10,195 nt of DNA from Burkholderiaceae bacterium (lineage in GTDB: Bacteria; Pseudomonadota; Gammaproteobacteria; Burkholderiales; Burkholderiaceae_E): NCBI GenBank assembly GCA_019428955.1, contig JAHYJF010000114.1, forward strand, positions 1 to 10,195. The letters run 5' to 3'. Shown piece after piece: positions 1 through 6,858 of the stretch. Both the position numbers and the translations under genes were made by a program. The notes under the pieces are model-generated. The model saw only the letters and a program-made list of their open reading frames with translations, was not told the DNA's origin and ran no database searches. Numbering within the stretch: the stretch's first letter is position 1; each line of letters starts with the position of its first letter.

Positions 1-1206
1 GCCTGGGGCCTCACGGCCCAGGCTGGGGAAACTCCCCCCGGGGCCAGCCTCGCCGAGCTGCTTGAGCTGGCGCGCTCCACCAATCCCGAATTTGCGGCGA
101 TGCGCGAGGAGGCCGGCGCCGCCCGCGAACGCACCGAGATGGCGGGGGCACTGATGGACCCGAAGCTGCGGCTCGAAAGCATGACCGCGATCGAGCTGAT
201 GCCCGAGGCGCGCACGGTACGGATGAATCGGATCCAGCTGATGCAGGATCTGCCCTGGTTCGGCAAGCGCGAGCTCAGGAGCGATATCGCGCGTTCCGCC
301 ACCGATGCCGCGGCGGCGCAGGCGAATGCCGGCTGGAACGAGCTGGCAGCCCGTATCAAGGCCACTTACGCAGAACTCGAATTCGTGCGCCGCAACGAAC
401 TGCTCGCCCGCCAGGTGCTCGGCCTGATGGTCGGTCTGGAGCGCATTGCGCTGGCGCGCTACACCGGCGGCCTGGCGCCCCAGCAGGACGTGATTCGGGC
501 GCAGGTCGAGCAGACCGCGATGAAGAACGAGTTGCTGATGATCGAGCGCGAGCGCCGGATGTTGCAGGCGCGGATGAACATGTTGCTCGGGCGCGCGGCC
601 AACGCACCGCTCGCCGACCCCGAACAGCAGCGACCACTGCCGGCAGCCGCACGCCTCGACGCCGCCGCGCTGGCCGAGCGTGCCCGCAGCAACAACCCGC
701 GGATCTTCGCCGAACAGGCGCGGGTGCGCGCCGCCCGGAGCAGCCGCGATCTGGCGCTGCGCAATCGCTACCCAGACGTCTCCGTCGGGGTGCGCTCGAG
801 CGAGTTGGCGATCGGCAAGTGGGAGTGGATGGTCGAGATCAACCTCCCGCTGCAGCAGTCGTCGCGTCGCGCGGGGGAGCGCGAGACCGAAGCGATGCTG
901 GCCGCCGCCGTCGCGCGGCACGAGGCCAGCGCCAACCAGATACTCGCCGACCTGGCCGAAAACCTGGCGGGCTTCGACTGGGCGCAGCGCAGCGAGGCCC
1001 TCACGGTCAACAGCCTGTTGCCGCAAACCGAGTTGTCGCTCGAGTCCGCGCTCGCGGGCTACGAAAACGGTCGGGTCGACTTCGCCAGCCTGCTCGAAGC
1101 CCAGCGCCAGCTGCGCCAGGCGCGCCAGCGCCAACTGCGCTCGCGGGCTGATGCACAACTGCGCTTCGCCGAGATCGAGCGCCTGGTGGGAGAGGAAATC
1201 AAATGA
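1..1206 (+). CDS. TolC/CusC-like outer membrane efflux channel, 5' end outside window
   Basis: Outer-membrane factor of a tripartite efflux system. As a trimer it would form the channel that carries metal from the RND pump and adaptor across the outer membrane. The frame is open from base 1, so the start lies upstream; 401 residues are visible, against roughly 430-460 for full-length members. The first visible residues, AWGLTAQA followed by GETPPG, look like the end of a signal peptide with an A-x-A cleavage site. No lipobox Cys is visible, unlike E. coli CusC. The mature chain opens with SLAELLELARSTNPEF, the usual start of the first outer-membrane-efflux repeat; a second repeat begins near LAERARSNNPRIFAEQ. 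Long Ala/Arg/Glu/Leu-rich helices fit the periplasmic coiled-coil barrel. Its stop overlaps the adaptor start by 4 bp (ATGA). An internal ATG at 100 is not the start, because the homologous N-terminus lies before it. Family assignment is firm; copper/silver specificity is inferred from the downstream genes. Confidence 0.93.
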   Translation, partial: AWGLTAQAGETPPGASLAELLELARSTNPEFAAMREEAGAARERTEMAGALMDPKLRLESMTAIELMPEARTVRMNRIQLMQDLPWFGKRELRSDIARSATDAAAAQANAGWNELAARIKATYAELEFVRRNELLARQVLGLMVGLERIALARYTGGLAPQQDVIRAQVEQTAMKNELLMIERERRMLQARMNMLLGRAANAPLADPEQQRPLPAAARLDAAALAERARSNNPRIFAEQARVRAARSSRDLALRNRYPDVSVGVRSSELAIGKWEWMVEINLPLQQSSRRAGERETEAMLAAAVARHEASANQILADLAENLAGFDWAQRSEALTVNSLLPQTELSLESALAGYENGRVDFASLLEAQRQLRQARQRQLRSRADAQLRFAEIERLVGEEIK

Positions 1207-2789
1207 AGAAGTTCGCTGCAACGCTCGGCGCCGTGGTGGTTGCCATCGCCGCCGCCTGGGGGGGGTACTGGTTCGGTGCCAATGGGTCGGCGGTTCCCGC
1301 GCCGTCGGCTCCAGCCGGGGGCACGAGCGCGCCGAGCGCCGAGCGCAAGCTGCTCTATTACCGCAATCCGATGGGATTGCCGGACACCTCGCCCGTGCCC
1401 AAGAAGGACCAGATGGGCATGGACTACATCCCGGTCTACTCGGGCGGCGACGTGGAACCGGAGGGCGCGCCGGGTACGCTGCGCATCAGCACCGAGAAGA
1501 TGCAGAAACTCGGCGTGCGTACCGAGGTGGCGACCCGCCTGGTGCTCGAGCGCACCGTCAGCGCAGCCGGGCGAGTCGAACCCGACGAGCGGCGCATCTA
1601 CACCATTGCCCCGAAGTTCGAGGGCTATGTCGAGAAACTCCACGTCAACGTCACCGGGCAACCGGTGGCCAAAGGTCAGGCACTGTTCGAGGTCTACAGC
1701 CCGGAACTGGTGTCGGCACAGCGCGAGTACGCGATCGCCGCCAGCGGCAGCGAGTCGATGCGAGGCGCCGGCGACGAGGTGGTCGACTCGATGAAGCGCC
1801 TCACCCAGGCAAGCCTGGCGCGGCTGCGTAACTGGGACATCTCCGACGAGCAGTTGCGGGCACTGGAGAAAACGGGCGAAGCAAAGCGCACCGTCACCTT
1901 CCGCTCGCCGGTGACGGGAATCGTCACTACCAAGAAAGCGCTCCAGGGAATGCGCTTCATACCGGGCGAAATGCTCTACGAAGTCACCGATCTCTCGAGC
2001 GTTTGGGTGATCGCCGACGTGTTCGAACAGGATATCGGCTCGGTGCGCGCGGGCGCCATGGCCAGTGTCCACGTCGGTTCCTACCCCGACAAGGTGTTCC
2101 GGGGGCGGATCACCTACGTCTATCCGACCCTGTCGGCGGCGACACGAACGATCCCGGTGCGCATCGAGCTCGCCAACCCCGGTCAGCTGCTCAAGCCGGC
2201 GATGTTTGCCCAGATCGAACTCGCCGTCGGAAGCGCCGCCAAGACCCTGGTCGTCCCCGACACGGCGGTGATCGACAGCGGCCTGCGGCGCATCGTGCTG
2301 GTCGACTCCGGCGCCGGACACTTCGAGCCCCGCGTGGTACGAACCGGAGCGCGCGCCAGCGACCACATCGAGATCCTCGAAGGCATCAAGGAGGGCGAGC
2401 GCGTCGTCGTCGCGGCGAACTTCCTGATCGACGCGGAAAGCAACCTGAAGGCCGCGCTCGGGTCGCTGAGTGCGCCTCGGCAGGCACCGGCCTCACCGGC
2501 AGCCGCCCTGCCGCCGCCGGGCTCGACGCCGGCAGCTGCGGCGAGCGCGATCGGTCATAGCACCGAAGGCAAGGTCGAGTCGGTTGACCCCAGGGAAGGC
2601 ACGGTGAGCCTGGCGCACGGGCCCGTGGCGAGCCTCAAGTGGCCGGCGATGACGATGGAATTCCAGGTCGCCAACGAAGCGCTGCTCAAGACGCTGCGCC
2701 CCGGGGCAAGCGTGGCGATCGAATTCGTCGAGCGCCAGCCGGGCGAGTGGGTGATCACCGGCGTCCAGCCGGCGGCCCCGCGCAAGTAG
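1203..2789 (+). CDS. cusB: CusB-type RND periplasmic adaptor with a fused C-terminal CusF domain
   Basis: Membrane-fusion protein of 528 aa linking the inner-membrane pump to the outer-membrane channel and handing Cu(I)/Ag(I) to the pump. The ATG at 1203 overlaps the upstream stop and has GAGG at 1192-1195, 7 nt away. Residues 5-26 form a signal or anchor segment. Residues 48-80 are a heavy-metal-binding segment of the Cys-free, Met-rich type (NPMGLP...QMGMDYIP). M57, M71 and M73 match in spacing the metal-binding M49, M64 and M66 of E. coli CusB. The barrel-sandwich halves lie near 131-165 and 231-265, flanking an alpha-hairpin; beta-barrel and membrane-proximal domains follow to about 420. 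An Ala/Pro-rich linker (about 421-451) leads to a CusF-like domain (about 452-525). H472, W480, M483 and M485 reproduce the spacing of the CusF Cu/Ag ligands H36, W44, M47 and M49. E. coli makes CusF as a separate protein. Identity is firm, and Cu/Ag specificity is well supported. Confidence 0.95.
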   Translation: MKKFAATLGAVVVAIAAAWGGYWFGANGSAVPAPSAPAGGTSAPSAERKLLYYRNPMGLPDTSPVPKKDQMGMDYIPVYSGGDVEPEGAPGTLRISTEKMQKLGVRTEVATRLVLERTVSAAGRVEPDERRIYTIAPKFEGYVEKLHVNVTGQPVAKGQALFEVYSPELVSAQREYAIAASGSESMRGAGDEVVDSMKRLTQASLARLRNWDISDEQLRALEKTGEAKRTVTFRSPVTGIVTTKKALQGMRFIPGEMLYEVTDLSSVWVIADVFEQDIGSVRAGAMASVHVGSYPDKVFRGRITYVYPTLSAATRTIPVRIELANPGQLLKPAMFAQIELAVGSAAKTLVVPDTAVIDSGLRRIVLVDSGAGHFEPRVVRTGARASDHIEILEGIKEGERVVVAANFLIDAESNLKAALGSLSAPRQAPASPAAALPPPGSTPAAAASAIGHSTEGKVESVDPREGTVSLAHGPVASLKWPAMTMEFQVANEALLKTLRPGASVAIEFVERQPGEWVITGVQPAAPRK

Positions 2790-2802
2790 GGCGGAGATCG
2801 TC

Positions 2803-5800
2803 ATGCTCGCGGCAATCATCGAGTGGTCGGGTCGTAATCGTCTTCTGGTCCTGCTGGCGACGCTGTTCGTCACGCTCGGTGGCATCTACGCGGTGATGAA
2901 GACGCCCATCGACGCCCTGCCCGATCTCTCCGACGTGCAGGTCATCGTCTACACCGAATACCCGGGGCAGGCGCCGCAGGTGGTCGAGGACCAGGTCACC
3001 TACCCGCTGACCACCGCGATGCTGTCGGTGCCGAACTCCAAGGTGGTGCGCGGCTTCTCGTTCTTCGGCGCGTCGTTCGTCTACGTGATCTTCGATGACG
3101 GCACCGACATCTACTGGGCGCGCTCGCGGGTGCTCGAGTACCTGAGCTTCTCGGCCGGACGCCTGCCGCCAGGCGTGTCGCCGCAACTCGGCCCGGCCGC
3201 CACCGGCGTGGGTTGGGTCTATCAGTACGCCCTGCTCGCCAAGAACAAGACACTTGCCGAACTGCGCTCGCTGCAGGATTGGTACCTGCGCTACCAGCTG
3301 ACCAAGGCGCCCGGGGTGGCCGAGGTCGCCTCGGTGGGCGGCTTTGTCCAGAGCTACCAGGTAACCGTCGATCCGGTGAAGCTGCGCGCCTACGGGATCG
3401 GGCTGGGGACGGTCACCAAGGTGATCCGCGACAGCAACCGCGACGTCGGCGGACGGGTTGTCGAAATGGCCGAGACCGAGTACATGGTCCGTGGCCGGGG
3501 CTACCTGCGCGGCGTGGCCGACATCAACGACCTGGTCGTCAAGAGCGCGCTGGGAACACCCGTTCGCATCCGCGACATTGCCCGCGTCGAGATGGTCCCC
3601 GAGGAGCGGCGCGGACTGACCGAGCTCAACGGCGAGGGCGAGGTGGTCTCCGGGATCGTGATGGCACGCTACGGGGAGAATGCGCTCAAGGTCATCGACG
3701 GGGTGAAGGACAAGCTCGCCGAGCTGGCCGCGGGACTGCCGGAAGGGGTGACGGTGCAAACCGTCTACGACCGCTCGGAGCTGATCCACCGCGCCATCGA
3801 TGCGCTCACCTGGACGCTCTTCGAGGAGAGCCTGATCGTCGCGCTGGTGTGCATCGTGTTCCTGATGCACGTGCGTAGCGCCCTGGTGGCGATCCTGATG
3901 CTGCCAATCGGCGTGCTGATGGCAATGATCGTGATGCGCGCGCTCGGGATGAGTTCCAACCTGATGAGCCTGGGGGGGATCGCGATAGCAATCGGGGCGA
4001 TGGTCGACGCCGCGATCGTGATGATCGAGAACGCCCACAAGCATGTCGAACGCCTGCCCGAAGTTCACACCCGCGAGGAGCGTTTCGCCGCGCTGATCAA
4101 GGCCTGCCGCGAGGTCGGGCCGCCGCTGTTCTTCTCGCTGCTGATCATCACCGTGTCGTTCCTGCCGGTGTTCACGCTCGAGTCGCAGGAGGGACGGCTG
4201 TTCTCGCCGCTGGCCTATACCAAGACCTTCTCGATGGCTGCCGCCGCACTCTTGTCGGTGACCCTGGTGCCGGTGCTGATGCTGTTCTTCATCCGCGGCC
4301 GCATCATGCCCGAGGCGCGCAATCCGGTGAATCGTTTCCTGATCTGGGTCTACCGACCGATCATCGCCGCAGTGATGCGCTGGAAGAAGACAACCATCGC
4401 GCTCGCGGTGCTGGCGCTGATCGTCTCGGCTTACCCCGCCTCCCGGCTGGGCACCGAATTCATGCCGACCTTGAACGAGGGCACGCTCTTCTACATGCCG
4501 GCTTCGCTGCCCGGGATGTCGATCACCAAGGCCGCCGAGCTGCTCCAGACGCAGAACAAGATCATCAAGAGCTTCCCGGAAGTGGCTTCGGTCTACGGCA
4601 AGGCGGGGCGCGCCAATACCGCCACCGATCCGGCACCGGTGGAGATGTTCGAGACGGTTATCAACTTGAAGCCGCCAGAGCAATGGCGCGCGGGGATGAC
4701 CATCGACAAGCTGGTCGCGGAACTCGACCGGGCGCTGCAGTTTCCCGGGGTCGCCAACTCCTGGACGATGCCGATCAAGGCGCGCATCGACATGCTGGCG
4801 ACCGGGATTCGCACGCCGATCGGAATCAAGGTATTTGGCAATGACCTCAACGAGATGGAGAAGCTGGCCAAGGAAATCGAAGCCGTGGTCAAGAACGTCC
4901 CCGGCACGACGTCGGCATTCGCCGAGCGCATCACCGGCGGCTTCTACCTCGACATCGTCCCCGATCGCAACCAGCTCGCGCGCTACGGACTCTCGGTCGG
5001 GGAGCTACAGCAAGTGATCGGCACGGCGCTCGGCGGCGAGATGATCACCACCACCGTTGAGGGTCGCGAACGCTACGGAGTAAGTGTCCGCTATCCGCGC
5101 GAGCTGCGCGACAGCCCACAACGCATCGCCACCGAGGTGCTGGTCCCGACCATGAGCGGCGCCCTGGTGCCGCTCGGTCAGCTCGCCAGGGTTGAGGTGG
5201 TCAAGGGGGCGCCAGGGATTCGTACCGAGAACGCATTGCTGTCGGCCTACATCTTCGTCGATATCCGCGATCGCGACATCGGCTCCTACGTGGCCGACGC
5301 GCGCAAGGCGGTCAACGAGCAGGTCAGCTTCCCGGCCGGCTACTACATCACCTGGAGCGGGCAGTTCGAATACATGGAGCGCGCGATCGCGAAGATGAAG
5401 GTCGTGGTGCCGTTTACGCTGCTGATCATCTTCCTGCTGCTGTACCTGAATTTCCGCCGCATCACCGAGACGCTGATCGTGATGCTCTCGGTGCCCTTCG
5501 CGCTGGTCGGCGGGTTCTGGCTGATGTGGTTCCTCGACTACAACCTCTCGGTGGCGGTCGCGGTAGGCTTCATCGCGCTCGCCGGCGTCGCCGCCGAGAC
5601 CGGCGTGGTGATGCTGATCTATCTGGACGCGGCCTGGGAGGAGACCAAGGAACGGGTGCGCCACCAGGGCCGGGAACCGGATGCCAACGACCTCTACGCG
5701 GCGGTGATGGAAGGGGCGGTCGAGCGGGTGCGGCCCAAGATGATGACGGTGGTGGCGATCATGGCCGGCTTGCTGCCGATCATGTGGGGCACCGGCACGG

Positions 5801-5937
5801 GCTCGGAAGTGATGAGCCGGATCGCCGCGCCGATGGTCGGGGGCATGGTCTCGTCGACCGTGCTGACGCTGGCGGTGATCCCCGCGATTTACGCGCTGGT
5901 CAAGCAGTGGCGCATCAGGCACGAGGTGCTGCGTTGA
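2803..5937 (+). CDS. cusA: CusA-type heavy-metal RND efflux pump (Cu+/Ag+)
   Basis: Inner-membrane proton/metal antiporter of 1044 aa (E. coli CusA is 1047), the motor of the tripartite pump. It starts 13 bp after the adaptor stop, with GGAG at 2793-2796, 6 nt before the ATG. The first membrane helix is near residues 12-31, helices 2-6 near 340-500, helix 7 near 528-548, and the last five from about 866 to 1035, separated by two large periplasmic domains as in all RND pumps. M565, M615 and M664 sit at a constant offset of 8 from the metal-site methionines M573, M623 and M672 of E. coli CusA, in the same contexts (YMPA, PVEMFET, RIDML). The helix-4 motif GAMVDAAIVMIEN is of the Cu/Ag (CusA) type, with D402 the likely proton-relay aspartate. 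E932 and K979 match the other relay residues (E939 and K984). This argues against the Zn/Co/Cd pump CzcA. No truncation or frameshift is seen. Confidence 0.97.
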   Translation: MLAAIIEWSGRNRLLVLLATLFVTLGGIYAVMKTPIDALPDLSDVQVIVYTEYPGQAPQVVEDQVTYPLTTAMLSVPNSKVVRGFSFFGASFVYVIFDDGTDIYWARSRVLEYLSFSAGRLPPGVSPQLGPAATGVGWVYQYALLAKNKTLAELRSLQDWYLRYQLTKAPGVAEVASVGGFVQSYQVTVDPVKLRAYGIGLGTVTKVIRDSNRDVGGRVVEMAETEYMVRGRGYLRGVADINDLVVKSALGTPVRIRDIARVEMVPEERRGLTELNGEGEVVSGIVMARYGENALKVIDGVKDKLAELAAGLPEGVTVQTVYDRSELIHRAIDALTWTLFEESLIVALVCIVFLMHVRSALVAILMLPIGVLMAMIVMRALGMSSNLMSLGGIAIAIGAMVDAAIVMIENAHKHVERLPEVHTREERFAALIKACREVGPPLFFSLLIITVSFLPVFTLESQEGRLFSPLAYTKTFSMAAAALLSVTLVPVLMLFFIRGRIMPEARNPVNRFLIWVYRPIIAAVMRWKKTTIALAVLALIVSAYPASRLGTEFMPTLNEGTLFYMPASLPGMSITKAAELLQTQNKIIKSFPEVASVYGKAGRANTATDPAPVEMFETVINLKPPEQWRAGMTIDKLVAELDRALQFPGVANSWTMPIKARIDMLATGIRTPIGIKVFGNDLNEMEKLAKEIEAVVKNVPGTTSAFAERITGGFYLDIVPDRNQLARYGLSVGELQQVIGTALGGEMITTTVEGRERYGVSVRYPRELRDSPQRIATEVLVPTMSGALVPLGQLARVEVVKGAPGIRTENALLSAYIFVDIRDRDIGSYVADARKAVNEQVSFPAGYYITWSGQFEYMERAIAKMKVVVPFTLLIIFLLLYLNFRRITETLIVMLSVPFALVGGFWLMWFLDYNLSVAVAVGFIALAGVAAETGVVMLIYLDAAWEETKERVRHQGREPDANDLYAAVMEGAVERVRPKMMTVVAIMAGLLPIMWGTGTGSEVMSRIAAPMVGGMVSSTVLTLAVIPAIYALVKQWRIRHEVLR

Positions 5938-5951
5938 TGCGCCGGGACCAC

Positions 5952-5964
5952 GCGCTCTGAGCGC
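5952..5964. other. Short inverted repeat between convergent cusA and antitoxin genes
   Basis: GCGCTC, T, GAGCGC is a perfect 13-base palindrome in the 27-bp gap between the cusA stop and the antitoxin stop. As RNA it could form a 5-bp stem with a 3-nt loop, on either strand. No T-run follows on either side, so an intrinsic terminator is only a weak possibility. Confidence 0.3.
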
Positions 5965-6294
5965 TCAGGCGAACCGCAGTTCGATCCTGCCGGTGCGTCT
6001 CCGCACCGGCCCGACGACGATCGTCACGTCGTGTCCCAGCTTCGTCACCAGTTCCAGCAGCTTGGCCTCGCTGACTCCGCGGAACTGGCCGCGCGTGATA
6101 CGCGACACTTTCGACTGATCGATCCCGAGCAACCCGGCCGCCTCCTGTTGAGTCAAGTGGCGCGCCCTGATCGCCCGTCCGATTTCCGCCGCAAGCCGGG
6201 ATTTGCGTCGCATTCCGACTGCGTCCGCATAACCCAAGTCGGCATAGACTTTGATGCCGCCTTCTTCGACTGCGACCTTGGCAAGTCCACTCAT
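5965..6294 (-). CDS. XRE-family helix-turn-helix antitoxin (HigA-like)
   Basis: Small DNA-binding protein of 109 aa, by family the antitoxin and autorepressor of a HigBA-type locus. Residues 34-90 form an XRE helix-turn-helix domain. The core TQQEAAGLLGIDQSKVSRI (48-66) has the typical TQ-x-E-A-A...L-G-I...S-x-V-S-R-I pattern, and residues 67-95 (ending in HDVTIVVGP) match the tail usual in this antitoxin group. The ATG at 6294 is preferred: it has AAGGAG 7 nt upstream (6307-6302) and overlaps the old toxin stop by one base (TGATG). A GTG one codon upstream (6297) is possible but only 4 nt from that AAGGAG. The gene lies directly downstream of a deleted toxin gene, so it is probably an orphan antitoxin acting, if at all, as a repressor of its own promoter. 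It converges on cusA. The domain call is firm; the antitoxin role rests on the toxin remnant. Confidence 0.88.
   Translation of the reverse strand: MSGLAKVAVEEGGIKVYADLGYADAVGMRRKSRLAAEIGRAIRARHLTQQEAAGLLGIDQSKVSRITRGQFRGVSEAKLLELVTKLGHDVTIVVGPVRRRTGRIELRFA
5989..6010. other. Strong GC-rich hairpin inside the 3' end of the antitoxin gene
   Basis: GCCGGTGCG (5989-5997) pairs perfectly with CGCACCGGC (6002-6010) around a 4-base loop, giving a 9-bp, mostly G-C stem. It lies about 50 bp beyond the cusA stop and could slow or end read-through from cusA. No T-run follows it on either strand, and it falls in codons for the GPVRRRTG stretch of the antitoxin, so it may simply reflect coding sequence. 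Confidence 0.35.
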
Positions 6295-6519
6295 CACCTT
6301 TCTCCTTGTCTTGCTTGCCAGGCCTCAAAGTCCAGCTTCGCGTCCTTGAGGCGAGCCTTGATCAGATCCAGATCCACCTTCGACGTCTTGATGCTTGCCC
6401 CCTGCCTGCGCCAGGTCAATTGCGAAGCCGAACACGTCCTTGACGTCCTCGGGCATCGCGACCGAGTCACGCTTGGCCGATCCGACCCATTTGACCGGCT
6501 TGGGGAACGAATACGGTAT
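6294..6519 (-). pseudogene. Internally deleted RelE/HigB (phage Gp49-like) toxin remnant
   Basis: Toxins of this family are mRNA-cleaving RelE-fold proteins of roughly 110-120 aa. From 6504 down to 6382 the minus strand reads PKPVKWVGSAKRD, then AMPEDVKDVFGF, then AIDLAQAGGKHQDV, the family's N-terminal third. That frame then runs into nonsense and stops at 6327-6325. In the neighbouring frame, 6392-6297 reads IKTSKVDLDLIKARL, then KDAKLDFEAWQARQGER and TGA at 6296-6294, the usual C-terminal helix. The roughly 50 central residues (normally LKGFG...VVED...YRAVYTV...LHxFQKKSK) are missing, including most of the RelE beta-sheet and its catalytic region. Between the in-frame stop at 6540-6538 and the homologous region there is no ATG, GTG or TTG, so the start also appears lost; the 5' boundary given here is therefore arbitrary. 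The old stop overlaps the antitoxin ATG, showing the ancestral coupled operon. The family sequence is recalled, not searched, but both ends match well. Confidence 0.82.
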
Positions 6520-6526
6520 TTTAACT

Positions 6527-6556
6527 ATTATGTTCGTTTAGACATACAACTGTCAA
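6527..6556 (-). promoter_or_regulatory. Near-consensus sigma70 promoter of the toxin-antitoxin locus
   Basis: On the minus strand TTGACA (6556-6551) is followed after 18 bp by CATAAT (6532-6527), a perfect -35 and a 5-of-6 -10. Transcription would begin near 6520, at or just before the toxin remnant, leaving almost no leader. The patch is sharply AT-rich against the GC-rich surroundings. It is the best promoter visible in the window and would drive the orphan antitoxin through the broken toxin. Confidence 0.72.
6529..6546. promoter_or_regulatory. Inverted repeat, possible antitoxin operator
   Basis: TATGT (6529-6533) and ACATA (6542-6546) form a perfect 5-bp inverted repeat with an 8-bp centre. 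The half-sites overlap the -10 and the middle of the spacer of the minus-strand promoter, about one helical turn apart. This position is typical for autorepression by a dimeric XRE antitoxin. Binding is inferred from position and symmetry only. Confidence 0.45.
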
Positions 6557-6858
6557 CTCGACTTGGTCGCATTCGAAGCAGATGGCGGCGGCCCGCCGTT
6601 GGGTCCCGCGAACCTGCTTGAGCAGCCGTGGCAAGGGCCAAGTCTGCTGCGTGGGTGTGCCGCATACGGCCGCACGAAACTCGTACTCGCGACAGTCGAC
6701 AAGGGGTCTTAGACCGAGCTGGTATAACGGGAGGCCAGCGCGGGGATCAACAAGGGGATTGGCCAGGAATGAGAGAATCCGAAGCGCCGGGCTCAGCGCG
6801 ACTGGCGGAGACTGCGTAAGAGACCGCGCCTGATCCTGCATCCCGTGTCGTACTGCCC
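6557..6858. other. 302-bp gap upstream of recQ with no supportable gene
   Basis: I recognise no gene here. An 11-base palindrome GGTCTTAGACC lies at 6705-6715. TATAAC at 6723-6728 resembles a -10, but I see no matching -35 at normal spacing. GGCCA (6733-6737) and TGGCC (6760-6764) could pair. The plus strand from about 6700 to 6825 is rich in G and A. The recQ promoter should be in this stretch but I cannot place it. A 106-codon minus-strand frame (6841-6521) is open but has no recognised homology or good ribosome-binding site, and it runs through the toxin-antitoxin promoter, so it is not called. Confidence 0.5.

Noticed and set aside
1059..2366. 435-codon minus-strand open frame opposite the channel and adaptor genes
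   Set aside because: It spans two verified plus-strand genes and has only antisense-type composition.
2755..4683. 642-codon minus-strand open frame opposite cusA
   Set aside because: It is antisense to a clear CusA gene, and its product is rich in His, Asp, Arg and Gln with no family features; it is a by-product of high GC.
5005..5922. 305-codon minus-strand open frame opposite the cusA 3' half
   Set aside because: It is a mirror of conserved CusA codons; its His/Asp/Arg-rich product is typical of an antisense shadow.
6031..6621. 196-codon plus-strand open frame across the toxin-antitoxin region
   Set aside because: It runs antisense to the antitoxin, the toxin remnant and their promoter; the minus strand explains the region far better.
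6696..6728. Possible recQ promoter (TCGACA and TATAAC)
   Set aside because: The spacing between the hexamers is 21 bp, too long for a normal sigma70 promoter.
6690..6830. Possible group II intron or other structured-RNA fragment, suggested by purine-rich sequence
   Set aside because: I found no domain V-like hairpin, intron boundary or reverse-transcriptase coding sequence, so the resemblance is too vague.
6521..6841. 106-codon minus-strand open frame upstream of the toxin remnant
   Set aside because: It has no recognised homology and no convincing ribosome-binding site, and it reads through the AT-rich promoter and operator. It is kept only as an unexplained region.
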